This document shows positions 12,801 through 23,893 of a stretch of 64,000 nt of DNA, one piece after another. Source of the stretch: Reticulitermes lucifugus (lineage: Eukaryota; Arthropoda; Insecta; Blattodea; Rhinotermitidae). The position numbers and the translations under genes are program-made. Every line of letters begins with the position of its first letter. The first letter of the stretch is position 1. The DNA lies in NCBI GenBank assembly GCA_026260175.1, contig JAKCWW010001691.1, positions 2,043-66,042 of the forward strand. Reading direction: 5' to 3'. The notes under the pieces are model-generated. The model did not search any database. It was not told the origin of the DNA and saw only the letters and a list, made by a program, of their open reading frames with translations.

Positions 12801-15800
12801 ATGTAGTTGTGAAAAGAAAATGAATCTGGATTAACCAGATACTGACTGGTGGCCACTCTCTTTCTCTCCCTCTCAGGAGGGGCAGGGGTACATGTAATTA
12901 ATGTGGATGATTGTTGCTTAGACTAATGATTTTTTTGTTCTTGTTTATCGCATTTACATTAAACACTAGAATGTTGCGTGTACTACTTATATATTAACCA
13001 AGACAGTGCACGTTCTGACATGCCAACAGTATCAAATTGGATGTGTTTCACAAGCAAGTGCATAAGGTATATAAGTACTTCATATGAATGATATGTGGTC
13101 TTTGTTTTGAAACATGTTTATTGATTTATTTTGATTTCACCGTGCATCTTTTACTAATTATTAATAAGTCACCAACTTAATGCACTTCTTTATTTAAAGA
13201 ACACTACAAGGTTTCTTTAAAACATTAGATAAAAACCCCTACACATGTTTCGGCTTATTAATAAGCCATCCTCAGGGGGTGTCACAACTGCATTATTTAA
13301 AAAAACATCCTCATATTAGTTCATTGTGTATGTATATAGTCACCACCATCACTTTAACTACACTGCCATGTATTTTGGCTGCAGATGTTCGGCCTTACAT
13401 ACTTTATTAAACCATATGGATGCATTTGACCTTAGCAGTTTTTTCTTGATGTTTCTATAGTTGTGTATACACAAAGTGTATGATGTTTCTATAGTTGCGT
13501 GTACACTGTGTGTATACGCAACTATAGAATCATCAAGAAAAAACTGCTAAGGTCAAATGCAACCATATGGTTTAATAAAGTATGTAAGGCCGAACATCTG
13601 CAGCCAAAATACATGGCAGTGTAGTTAAAGTGATGGTGGTGACTATACTCGTATACATACACAATGAACTAATATGAGGATGTGTTTTTAAATAATGCAG
13701 TTGTGACACCCCCTGAGGATGGCTTGTTAATAAGCCGAAACATATGTAGGGGTTTTTATCTAACGTTTTAAAGAAACCTTGTAGTGTTCTTTAAATAAAG
13801 AAGTGCATTAAGTTGGTGACTTATTAATAAATGTTTATTGCTATTATGGAGCAACACAGCTTTCACACTCGGCTTCAAGGAATTGATATGTAGGTGCCAT
13901 TTATTTTGATATCATTGGCCAAGGGTACCATACACAACTCCATTGTCTTTCTGAGAAGAAAATGGGAAGATGTCTTCTTGATGTTTGCAGAATGCAGATG
14001 TGTGCCTTTTTATACAGTACTCCATTAAATCAAAGCTAATTTGACAAATTTTGATCATAAGCTCGATCACCACAGCTCCTTGAGATACTTAATGATGCTG
14101 TGTCTGAACAAAATGGTTCAGATGGTGGATCAACATCTTATTGATTCTCTGTCAGCAAAGTTGAACATTGTCATTAAATTTACATCCCTTTCAGTCTCAT
14201 CATCTACAATCCATGTGTCTTTGTGAAATAGGCCCTGTGGCTGACGGTAAATTTGACTATTGTAGTGATGTAATGGAACAGGAAATGGCATTTGACAAGA
14301 CCCATTTGGCTAGTCTGTCAGGAATCTCAAACACGTACTACAGAATATTTGAAGTGCCCACCCTTATCTCTTACGTTATAACCAAATTAAAATTAGGCTT
14401 CTTTTGATGAGGGGGTGAATTTTTGTCTTTCAGATACTGATGTTCACTCTCTACACATAAGAGAAATCTTTTAGACAGTTGCCAGGAAACAATATTCATG
14501 CACTCACAAAAAATACAAAATATTTGCAGGGGAAACTGTGAATAAAATACACCAGGTTGATGTCATGAAATCAAGTAACTGACAAATTCAGGTCAACATT
14601 GAAATTGTGTGGTAAAGCTGAACTAGTGCATACATATCCTAGACATGGCATGCAGGCCCCTCTGCCTTCCTGTTATCATCTCAATTCACGTGTCACAGGG
14701 TGGGTGATAGAAAAACCACATTTTCATTTTTATACTTGGCATTAAAAATCCATATAGGTTTTATATAAATATGTTTGTGACAGACTTTTGAACATTGTCA
14801 CTGGTATTCTAAACTTAAAGTCTGCCAATCTGGATGGTACCTGGGCATTTGAGTTACAGTATTTTAACTTTAAAGTGTTCTGTTGCTTTTACAGTTCTGT
14901 AATGTGTACATGTTTCGGTCTTAGTAATGTGTGATTTTTTTACTGCTGGTAATTCTGTTACTGAGACAAGTATAAGAGCTGTAGAGCATGATTTCCACAC
15001 CTGGCTTGGGTCTTGTACCAGTAAAATTGAAGTTAGATTTGGCAAACAAAACACACTGTTTCTGTCTTACAGCCTGCTCTGCTGTTTCACAAATTTATTC
15101 CCCGTATGAACATAGTATTCATTCATCACTGCCGGGAAGCTGAAAAAAAAAAGCATCCAATGAGGTGGCCCGTCATGTGTCTACTGCAGACTGAACAGCA
15201 GTATAAATAACGCTTTCATGTGATTCCTTTAGCATGATAGAGAGACATTTGAGGTTTTCATAGTATTTAACCTTTAAACAACTGTGTTGGTATTTAAATT
15301 TCAGTGAATGGGTTATGAAAAATGTATTATTGGAACAGCAAAAATGATAAAATTATGAAGTAAATGTCATTTTGTTGAAAGTGAAACAGAGGTTATGCAG
15401 CATGCCCTAAAAATGCTACAAATTTCTTTGTTGCCTAAATATATGAAATGAATTTCCAGGGGTGTTTTTTTAATGTGCACTCGCATGTGCAAATGCAGGT
15501 GATTTAAAGGTTAATATTTAGATTATGGTTGTCCTGGTTTTGACATTGTGTAATGTGATAATGTTTACCAACATTTTGGAGGAATCTGCTACTTCTGTCT
15601 TAAGTGTGAAAGACAGTATTTTCTGTGAAATGTTGGCACCCGCTTTCCAGACAACACTGTGATAACCAAGAAAATCACAGACTAAGTGACCATTTTTCAT
15701 TTCAAGTATATTATTTACTGATGCTGTCAGTTGCTAAGATTATTTAGTGTTGGTGATTGATGAAGAGCAAATTCAGATCGTGGGTGGAATGATACGGACA

Positions 15801-18800
15801 GGAAAACCGAAGTACTATGAGGAAAACCACACCAGCGTATGTGTGGGCACATGCTTGCGTTTGTGTTTCTTAAGCCCAACCATTCTGTCATCATGTAGCA
15901 GTCCAAGTTGTTGGAAGTTGCAGTTAATATGACAATAAATTGCCAGTGATTCAGTTGAAATTACAGTCTTATTTTTGCCAATAAATTTATCCTTAGCACT
16001 TCTTCTTTGAAGCTGAATTTTATAGCATACCTCTGATTAGTAGGACTGCTTAGTTCTTATTGTTACTCTGTCAAGATTAGTGTATTTTATCACACTTGTC
16101 TTTCCAGAACTTCTCAAGTTCATAGTGTGTACGTTCAGCGAAAATTTGATGTACTAGTGTCTCATAAGGACCACACTATATGAGAGGATCAATGGAAGAG
16201 TTATCTGTGGAAATCATAGCTAGATGGAAATTGTCAAATTCTTAATGGTCAGTTTACTGGTGTGTGTGTGTCATATAGCAGTTGCTTTATGTTGGCAAAC
16301 GACCAGAGAACAAAGGATGTAGAATGCTTTTGCAATATAGAAACCTGAGATGGTTGACTCCAGCCATACCTGAGATGAAGACACCAGATGAAAAGTTTTC
16401 ATTACTTGGGAGTTAATTGGACATCACCATTAAATACTGTGTTCTGTTTATCTAGAATGAATGCATCAGATTTGGAGTGGTTCATTGGCTGATCATGTAG
16501 ATTAAGGTTGGTACTTAAAATGTGTTTGCTGAGTAGCTAAGTGTGGACTGTGTGTCCGAAGTTTTGAATAAAAATGCTGATGCAGTAGGGGGAAATATTT
16601 CACAAAATTCTTGTGTTCATTTTCTGTGTGCTTCTCTTCAGATAGGGAAAGTATGTTAGAGCCTATGAAAGTGGGATGTGAGAGTTACAAGATTGTGATC
16701 TTTGTGAAATTGCTTTCGTACACTGTAGAGCAAGAGTGTTGGCCATTTGAGTCATGTTATTGTGAGTTGTTACATACAAGACAGATTCTTATTGGTTTAG
16801 CTGTCATAGCCATTCACTTGCTTGTGTGTTATTGATAAAATTGTCCCAAATGCCGTTTAAAGTGTAGTGATGAGTAAGAAGTTAGGAAATACAGGTATAT
16901 TGTGGAGTAATTCTGATGCATTTGCATACTTTTGTTTAATAATTTTGAAAACCATAGAACTTGCAAAAAGTGTATTGAGTATAAAAATATATTTCATTTG
17001 TGTTTTTGTTTTTAAATGTTTTTTGCTCTGATAAATTAGATTTTTCCTCAAGGTGCGTACAGAAATGCACGTAGTTTTTCTCTTAAAGTGGCCATTATTA
17101 TTGTCTGCTTTTTAACAAAAAATTGGACTGTACTGACAAATTCTAGTAAAACTTTCGAATTCTAAATTCCATGAAAGTCGGTGGTTTTTAGTTGTTATGT
17201 ACAAAGATAATGGGTGCATTTTTGGAACTTCTCATTGTGATCACGCCATGTGGGATTATACTAGGCATCAGGTTCAGTCATCCAGTTCATACCCAGTATT
17301 TCATCTAGGTGTCATATAGCAGTATGTTATACATGTGACATGATAGATGTCAAACTTGAAACATAATATGAATCCACCATACAACTCTTGTTGAATTCTC
17401 ATGAGTGTTGCATAAGTTTCAGGACATAGAATGTAGCATTACAGAAGCCAAGTTCAATTTTTTTTTTGNNNNNNNNNNNNNNNNNNNNNNNNNNNNNNNN
17501 NNNNNNNNATGTTTGGAACACAGGAAGTACGAGAGTGGCAGTGGAAGGCTGTATGTGCCCACTTTGGTTGATGTGTTGTGCATGCTAGGTCGCACCTCTC
17601 TGCTTGTTGTTGCAGGACAATACAGCCAATGATCCTAGACCAGAATTACATTGCCCTCAAGACACAGGTCATCAAGGCGGAACGGAGAGTACTCAAGGAG
17701 CTGGGTTTCTGTGTCCACGTCAAACACCCTCACAAGGTTCATAACTTTGGTCCATTTTATTGTCAGTCTTTCATTATGCAGTATTCTCTGTTATCAGGTT
17801 TTCAGAATTTACCATTTTTGAGCGATGTGCAATGACATTGAGTGCTGTTGTGATGGTTCATAGTGCCAGTACTTGACAGAAAGGCTAATTACAAGCATTG
17901 TTGCACATGACTGTATCTCAGAGGGCAATATTGTGAAGGATTCTAGCCTATGACTCCCTGTCATGTGCTCTCTGTATTGTGATTTGCTTTGCAGCATTAG
18001 ATTTGTATCTGTAATAAATGCACATAAACAGAACAAAATGCAAAGTACATTTCTAAATTAGGTGCATTAGATAACCGTAGTGCCTGTTGTCTTTCCAGAT
18101 AATAGTGCTGTACCTGCAGGTTTTGGGCTTTGAGAAACACCAAAACCTGATGCAGTTGGCCTGGTAAGTGACTTAACCCTTTCAAACATGATAGTAGTTA
18201 TATGTTCCACGTGGTTTAATATATGCGAACTTTACTTTTGCTGACGTACTGTGGTTATGAGTTTTATAATGTGTGTTATGATAAGCAGCATTAAAATTGA
18301 CATTGATGATATAGATGGAGTGTATTCTGTCTGTTACGAACTGGATATTTAAATATTATTTAGAACTTCCAGGTGTCAAAGGGATAATTTGTATAGAGTG
18401 TGTATATTCTTACCCAGAAAAGCTTCTGCCTTTCTTATGTTGGGAACTGTGTCCTAAATTTGCTTGCTGCTTGAAAAAAAACCTTTCCAATTGACGTTTC
18501 TCCTCTACAGGAACTACATGAACGACTCTCTGAGGACAGACGTTTTTGTGCGCTACCAGCCCGAGAATATTGCGTGTGCCTGTATCTACCTCTCATCAAG
18601 AAAGCTGAATATCTCATTACCAAAATCACCGGCATGGTTCAGCGTCTTCCGTGTGTCTGAGGAGGACATCCAGGATGTATGCTTCAGGATACTCAGGCTT
18701 TACAAGAGACCAAAGGTGAGGCACTCATCTGCAGAATAATATTACACTGGCTGTTATGCACATTTGGTGTTGAGGCTTCACAGTGTTTTGGATGACAACC

Positions 18801-21800
18801 AGGGCTCATCTGACTCATTCATTTGTTTCTGTCACAAGTGAAAAGTTAGGGACACCAGTTGGAAAGTCATTGAATTGTAGGTCTGCTCCCAAAAGTTGTG
18901 CGACTGCTACGTTTGTCATGTTGGTCTGTGTCTGCATGGTACACCTCTGCTCCCACTGAATGGATTGTTATGGAATTTGATACTATAGATTTTTACTGAA
19001 CTGTGTTAACCAAATCCAAGTTTGGTTAAAATGGGACAGAAATTAATAGACACTTTACATGAAGACCTATGTACATTTATGAACACAATATTTATTGTTT
19101 CATACTTGATTAAGAGATTATGTGATATGGCATCACATAAGTGTGATTTGTTGTGATGTGGCGTAATAATTCACTGACATAGTCTTTGTGTTTTATGTAA
19201 GTTCCTATACACTTACTGATTTTTTATGCAATTTACATGATGCATAGTTGCAGAAAATACGAATATTCAAACATGACTGAATTTTGTGTGAATACTGGGA
19301 GAACTCAACAGCATTGTGAAATGTGGAGAAATTAATACAGCTCCTAAGAATTTCCCTACATTGCCTGCATTTATATTGATTTCAGCCAAATGCGGAGGAT
19401 CTGGACCGAAGGGTGGAGGAACTGCGGCGCCACTACCAGGAAGCCCGTATGAAGGCCCGAGGAGGTTCTGGCACTGGGACAGGAGGCACTGGAGCCCAGT
19501 CTGGCAACAACACACCTGGTGGAGGCAGCAATAGCCCCAACTCACCACATTCACGGTCTCGTCATGGCTCACCAACACGTTCCAGCAAGGACAAGCATCA
19601 TAATAATGGATCACCTCGTTGGGGAGGAGGCTTCATTAGGCAAGATGTTTCATTTGCTTTATTGTGACAGTACATGTTTGCTCATGTTACATTAATGTGA
19701 TGTTGAAATTGGGGAAAATGCTAACACATTCTGTTATAATTTCAGTCGAAACAACCATACCTCGGACAAACATCGCAGTAGGAGCAGATCACGTACAGTT
19801 AGTCACAGTCCACCGCCAAAGCACAGCAAAAAGTCAAAGAAGAACAGGTGAGTTGTGTGATTTGAGGTTTTCACAGCATTGTCAAAGACTATAGTCATAA
19901 CAGCTTATGACGCCGTGTCGATTGGTAATTTGTTACCGAAATTTCTGAGGGTCATGCTGCTTCCTTCGTCGGGGTAGATGAAGAATAAGTTGGTGGAAAA
20001 AGCGGTTGCATTATGTAGGGAGACAGCAGGTTAGGTGATAGTTGTAGCAACCCAATAGGAGAGGATGTGTTGTGGGTGTGGGTGGAATTGTGTAGGAGAA
20101 ACGTTGGATAAAGCAGCAGGAGCAAGGAGCAAATGAAGAAACTGAAGGATGAAGGAGAGAACTGTAGACACTTTGAAGAGACTGTGGAGGGAGAGCGTGG
20201 ATCCATAGGCCCCGAAGAGGGCCATAATGTTAGTGTTGCATGTCCTGTAACTTTACACCCCTTTTCAGGATCAGTAGATCCACTGTCCTGCTCAGAAGAC
20301 TGTTATCTGTTATGAGAGAGTTGTTACTGGAGGATGTCGTTCTTATCTTCCAACAAAATGGTAAAGCTGCTGAGTTGTTGGGTTCATTGGTACCAAACCA
20401 TCAACTGTCCTGCATTAAGGGGTAGAATAGATTTAGAAAACATGATATTAAACAAAAACTTTCCCCATTTCTCCCCATTGTGCATACATATGGCTGTACA
20501 CAGAGACCAGCTTTCTGCAATTTTTTCCAGGATACATTTACACGCTGAAAGTCTTTTAAACAACCTCGGAGTTTGTTATCATTTTTGTCAAGCATAAAAT
20601 TTTCCAAGCAGAATATGTAGGCTTGTTATGATTTATTGCTGTACTGGATTTCACATACCTGGTTACAGTGATTCATTCATTCATTTGTGTTATCAGGCTG
20701 AAAGATAGATAAAGAATCTGTGTGGTAGCCATTTTGTTTGATTAACTTTACAGTACAGTTATTGACAAATTTAGGGCCATTGGACCAATTCTTATCTTCG
20801 TAAGATCTTTATTTTATTTTATTTTATTTTTGCAGAACTAGGTCAGTTTCACGTTCGAGGTCACGTTCCCGGTCACATGAGAGAAAGTCAAAGAAGTCTC
20901 ACAAGAGGAGGAGCTACTCTCGATCTCCCAGTCTCTCACCACATAAGAACTCTCATAAAGTTTCACGGTGAGGCATTTTACAAATTCAGAATGACCTCAG
21001 TATGTTCTGACATGTTGTTGGCGTTGTTCTACCACCATTTGGCAAAACATAATATTCTACATGATCCATGTCTTGTTTCCCCTGCTTCAGTCTCCAGCAT
21101 TTCCCATGATCCTCTCATAAGCCCTTTATTGTGGTTGCTAAGTCTGGTACATGCATAGCAACATTTTGGAAAAACTGTCTTCACAGTATAATGATGTCTT
21201 GTACTTTCTCCCCTTGAGAGTTGTATGTGTAGGATATCTTGAACTTCAGACATTCAGATGTTATGTGCATGGACCATGTGGTGTGATGAGACTCTTTTCT
21301 GTTTGGTTTAACCCTTTGGTGGCAAAAGTGGACTATAGTCGATGTGCAGTGTGTGGCTAAAATGCTGGAAGTCGTGTAAAGATGTTACGGAGAACATAAA
21401 AATCGTGGTGCCCATTTAAATTCCCAGCTTTTTGCAAGAACACTGTGCTTTTAATTCTGGCCCCAAAGGGTTTAAAAGCACTTCTTATAATATATATAAT
21501 ATATAATAATTGAAGCACCATCATCATAACTGTTGATTGCTATGCTCTGAAAGTTGAAGCATTGGGTTCTGCTACCTTGTTGCAGCAGGTTTTTCAATGA
21601 ACATGCAGTGCTATGCCTCAGAATGTCTTGTTCAGTCATGCAGTTAAAGCTGCTGCATGCCTTAGTATTTTCTAGACATGTTCAGAAAGCACTTGCAAGA
21701 AGTTACGGTGTTACCCAAATGCAAGACGATTCTAATCTAAGACAACATCTCAAATAAAATACAGTATCCAAATCTAAGATGACCACCAAAAAATAAGTCA

Positions 21801-23304
21801 GCTAAGAAAAAATATTTTACTATTGCAGACTCTTAATCGACAAAGCATGTCAGATTCTATCTTCCTTTACCAATCAGTGTCAGCACCTCCATTTTCACAG
21901 TTACTGCCTTCATCTTCCTCACACTCTCTGCAAACATTCCCATCCTCTTCACTGCCATTCCGTAACATATCATCATCAGTCTCATCCATTGCATTGGATA
22001 TACAGCACTTCTTAAAACCCTTCACATTCACTTCTGGTGAGCTGCGCTGCCATGCCATTATGATCCACATTGACTAAATAATACATTTATATTTCTTGGG
22101 TTATAAACTTACATGAACCCATGAATAAGATTCGCAGTTTTCTCCACAGATGGTGATAGTGGTGTTAAGAATTTTAAATACATGTGCTCTGGATTTTTGT
22201 GTTGTGTCTGTGGTCTGATCAGTCTGAGTTCGTGGCTGCTTTTATGGTTTTTAGTTTGTGGATTTGGCCCAGTTTTATTTTTGAGTCTTGTAGTTAATTT
22301 TTAGTTTTTCAATATCCATTTCCTGTTACTACCCTTGGACTAGATCTGTTCTCAGGTGTGTATCTCAACCAGTTTACTGTTTCTGTGGTGCCCTGTGACT
22401 GAGATTAACTCAATCTAAGGGAGTCCACCAGATTAGGGGCTTCTTTGCTCGAAGAGCAACAGAGCCAGCTTCCAAAATGTTGTGCTGCTTTAAAAAATTA
22501 GATGATGGACAAATTCCAAAAAATAACATTGTGTTTGGTAACTTTAGTCATGCAGTGTTCTCTCTTTTGTGTAAATTTGGTAATGCAGGCCTTGGTTTGG
22601 TTCCACATGGTCCGGTTCAGAGCGATCCAGTTTGGTGTGGTCCTGTTGAGCGCTTCATACACGAATTTAAGATGGCCTGACATATTTAAGCACCAAATTT
22701 AAGGAAAAAACCTCGTCTTGCGTTCAAGTAAATATGGTACTGTGAGATTTGTTGTATTTGTCCATGCATCTTTCTGAGAGCATGGTACAACTCCCACTGG
22801 ATGGATTTTTGTGACAAGGGAAATTATGGAAATTATGTATCTACCACCGTCAAGTAACAGCATTACAGTGGAGCATTGTCAGTTGTAAGTTTGTTGCTAA
22901 GATATGGGGAAAATTGATTGTGTGTATTGTGTAAAATGTGGTAAGGCACATCTAAAATACTTGCATATACAGTGTTTTTTCTTTAAATTATTTGAATTAT
23001 AAGTGTATTAACAGTGACAAGGTAAACACACTGGAAGTGTTAATGCTCTGCAGATGTTTCCCTACTTGTTTCTTAAAAGAATACTGAGGTTAACGTTGGT
23101 GTGTTTAATTTTAGGGATAAAGGGCGTTACCGGTCAAGGTCACGCAGTCATGATGGACGGCGTGGTGTAGAAAGGTCACGTTCACAGAGCTATGACCACT
23201 ATGACAAATACTACTCATCTGATAAGCTGAGCAGCAAGTCACGCAGCAAACACTCTTCACGAGGACTGGATGATGAAAGGATACGAAGCAAAGACCGCAG
23301 ATGA
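632..23304 (+). CDS. CycL: Cyclin L (CCNL1/CCNL2 orthologue), 3' portion; 5' exons outside the window
   Basis: This is a transcription/splicing cyclin that in other animals partners CDK11 (and CDK12) in nuclear speckles and carries an SR-like tail. Eight exons join in frame: 632-816, 17616-17736, 18099-18163, 18511-18715, 19386-19639, 19746-19847, 20836-20967 and 23115-23304, giving 417 codons plus TGA. The first exon holds the family signature [13 protein letters not shown] and [19 protein letters not shown]. The next three carry [21 protein letters not shown] and [18 protein letters not shown] of the second cyclin fold. Exons five to eight encode a Gly/Ser-rich linker and repeated RS/SR dipeptides. 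All junctions are GT-AG except 19640-19745, which is GC-AG. The start codon and the first part of cyclin box 1 lie left of the window. Identity is firm; L1 versus L2 is not meaningful, since insects usually have one cyclin L. Confidence 0.95.
1479..1937 (-). mobile_element. 3' fragment of RTE-type non-LTR retrotransposon
   Basis: On the - strand this reads degenerate C-terminal reverse-transcriptase-ORF text such as [15 protein letters not shown] and [11 protein letters not shown]. It matches the C-terminal region of the same family as the element at 27938-31164. The left end shows the family 3' terminus (ccatggagcacagttcttgag-like). It is heavily frameshifted and inactive. Confidence 0.8.
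3880..4110. repeat. Foldback (hairpin) repeat, degenerate
   Basis: An inverted repeat whose arms (about 3909-3985 and 4002-4066) share ctgggatatga and a ...tgctgtctccatctt... block. The right flank ends in gagaacctcaaatctt, a terminus seen again near 24850, 26800, 46405 (inverted) and 56370. Confidence 0.6.
5545..5705. repeat. Foldback repeat of the same type
   Basis: The left arm gatgtgacactgtgtggtg and the right arm ctacgcagtgtcacatccc are inverted complements. The loop carries cctgctgcctcatcatcagg. It is member of the hairpin family described at 38124-38346, with more divergence. Confidence 0.6.
7060..7380 (+). mobile_element. Degenerate RTE-type retrotransposon 3' fragment
   Basis: On the + strand gaatgagatgggcaaggcat and the later ggactcttctgaacatgata/acctttggattcaac blocks parallel the MRWAGHVARM...VMNLRVP end of the RTE-type reverse transcriptase ORF. 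Stops and deletions make it a dead fossil. The 5' limit is uncertain. Confidence 0.55.
9675..9890 (+). mobile_element. Degenerate RTE-type retrotransposon 3' fragment
   Basis: The + strand reads [10 protein letters not shown], then KMDLKEIG, then a degraded ...HLWVP, the same C-terminal order (VYRVLVGKPEG, NIKMDLKEVG, NLRVP) as in other copies of the family. It has several stops. It may extend left to about 9590. Confidence 0.6.
10105..10300. repeat. Foldback repeat with strong stem
   Basis: The arms gagatctgtgctcttctggg and cccagaagagcacagatctc are exact inverted complements. The interior carries gacattttgggacaacgta / acgtcggg typical of this hairpin family. The right flank is ggcggcataagcctaaaatc, a decayed version of the family terminus. 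Confidence 0.75.
11320..11625. repeat. Inverted repeat, arms about 90 bp
   Basis: Arms at about 11320-11412 and 11530-11625 pair (cgaaagaggcaatatac with atattgcctctttagttt; atacactttatt with aataaagtgtgta). The spacer is about 115 bp. The atgatggcttacatatagct block resembles the 3' tails of the elements at 13150 and 31690. Confidence 0.7.
13150..13832. repeat. Long, nearly perfect inverted repeat (arms about 310 bp)
   Basis: The left arm (about 13156-13475) and right arm (about 13525-13830) are inverted copies over their whole length; shared text includes aagtcaccaacttaatgcac, taataagccatcctcagggg and gaccttagcagttttttctt. The centre holds short repeats of tgtttctatagttg. The tail motif (…cctgaggatggctt…taagccgaaacat…) is like that of Penelope-like retroelement ends, but no reverse transcriptase is visible here, so the class is a guess. 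Confidence 0.85.
17469..17508. other. Assembly gap (40 N)
   Basis: A run of N within the large cyclin L intron, after a T-rich tract. Confidence 0.99.
17616..17736 (+). CDS. CycL: Cyclin L exon, end of cyclin box 1
   Basis: The acceptor is gttgttgcag. The first G completes the Lys codon from the upstream exon, then [31 protein letters not shown] and CVHVKHPHK follow. It ends in phase 0 at AAG|gttcat, a weaker donor than the others. Confidence 0.95.
18099..18163 (+). CDS. CycL: Cyclin L short exon, start of cyclin box 2
   Basis: The acceptor is gtctttccag and the donor TG|gtaagtg. It encodes [20 protein letters not shown] followed by A and a split Trp codon. At 65 bases it is too short to stand out as an open reading frame, but it fits the family alignment and both phases exactly. 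Confidence 0.95.
18511..18715 (+). CDS. CycL: Cyclin L exon, cyclin box 2
   Basis: The acceptor is tcctctacag and the donor AAG|gtgagg. It encodes [37 protein letters not shown] and [19 protein letters not shown]. These are the family's conserved second cyclin fold helices. Confidence 0.95.
19386..19639 (+). CDS. CycL: Cyclin L exon, linker with Gly/Ser/Asn-rich stretch
   Basis: The acceptor is tgatttcag. It encodes [20 protein letters not shown], then a low-complexity Gly/Thr/Asn/Ser run and first RS-type residues ([11 protein letters not shown]), ending near WGGGFI. The best 3' boundary is ATTAG|gcaaga, a GC donor, because it joins in phase to the next exon as ...[16 protein letters not shown]. 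If the GC donor is not used, the frame continues 8 codons and stops at about 19665, giving a cyclin without the RS tail. Confidence 0.9.
19640..19745 (+). other. CycL: GC-AG intron of cyclin L (106 bp)
   Basis: The 5' end is AG|GCAAGA, close to the known GC-donor consensus AG|GCAAGT, and the 3' end is ataatttcag. No GT in the neighbourhood restores the frame. It is the shortest intron of the gene. Confidence 0.8.
19746..19847 (+). CDS. CycL: Cyclin L exon, RS domain part 1
   Basis: It completes a Ser codon and encodes [20 protein letters not shown], then [13 protein letters not shown]. The donor is AACAG|gtgagt. Its SR dipeptides and basic runs are typical of the cyclin L C-terminus. Confidence 0.9.
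20806..20831. repeat. (TTTTA)n run before acceptor
   Basis: Repeats of TTTTA/ATTTT directly precede the acceptor tttttgcag of the next cyclin L exon and serve as its pyrimidine-rich tract. Confidence 0.8.
20836..20967 (+). CDS. CycL: Cyclin L exon, RS domain part 2
   Basis: It encodes [20 protein letters not shown], then [20 protein letters not shown] and HKVS with a split Arg codon. The donor is CACG|gtgagg. Both junction phases agree with the neighbouring exons. Confidence 0.92.
20968..23114 (+). other. CycL: Cyclin L last intron (2.1 kb)
   Basis: AT-rich intron without a recognised exon. The stretch near 22745-22860 (catggtacaactcccactggatgg) resembles one near 18930-18980 in another intron of the gene, suggesting two copies of a dispersed repeat. 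Confidence 0.7.
23115..23304 (+). CDS. CycL: Cyclin L terminal exon, end of RS domain
   Basis: The acceptor is gtttaattttag. It encodes [40 protein letters not shown] and [20 protein letters not shown] followed by RR and TGA at 23302-23304. The Arg/Ser/Tyr/Asp-rich end matches animal cyclin L C-termini. Confidence 0.95.
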
Positions 23305-23887
23305 AACTGTGATATCCATACTGGCTGAATCGTTACTTATGTTTACTTCAAAGGAGTGACAGCTGACTATCATGTATTCCTGTGAATCACCGTGGTTGGT
23401 GGACATTGTGTACGATGTCACTTGCATTACGTGTGGGTAAGCTGTATTCTGTGTGGAGGGTGTTGAGTGTGGTAGGGGGCTGCTGTCTTTTAAGTGATAC
23501 CATGCTGTGGTGAAATACATAGCAGAGAATGGGGGTAATGAGCATGGAACCATGAAATTGTACGTAGAATGAGTTAAACAGAGGATCCACTGCATACCTG
23601 GGTACTCATACTGGGACATGACCCATGCCACTACTTCCTTGTTGAACAGTTCATCGTAGTTAAACTGTTCAGCTTTTATTGCAGGGGCACATCACTGGAC
23701 ATAGGTTATTGTCATGTTTGTAACAAGAAAATGCCATTTTTGTTTGAACTTCAGTTCATAATATGTGATCTGTGAGGCTTGTCTAGTTTCTCCCAGTTGA
23801 AAAATTCTGAATAAGTTTATCACACAGATAAAGAGTTTGTTGACTGTCATTTCCATCTATTTGAAATATCACCCCCTCATTACTGGT

Positions 23888-23893
23888 AATAAA
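23888..23893 (+). promoter_or_regulatory. Poly(A) signal AATAAA, cyclin L
   Basis: A canonical AATAAA about 585 bases after the stop codon, followed by T-rich and TGTGTG sequence as expected downstream of cleavage. Confidence 0.65.

Larger units (their letters stand above)
817..17615 (+). other. CycL: Giant cyclin L intron (16.8 kb)
   Basis: The intron runs from donor gtaagtat to acceptor gttgttgcag. No further exon was recognised inside it. It contains retrotransposon fragments (1479-1937, 7060-7380, 9675-9890), foldback repeats (3880-4110, 5545-5705, 10105-10300, 11320-11625, 13150-13832), a CATC-rich stretch near 1388-1440 and a 40-base gap at 17469-17508. The rest is AT-rich, CpG-poor and unremarkable. 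An unrecognised alternative exon cannot be excluded. Confidence 0.9.
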
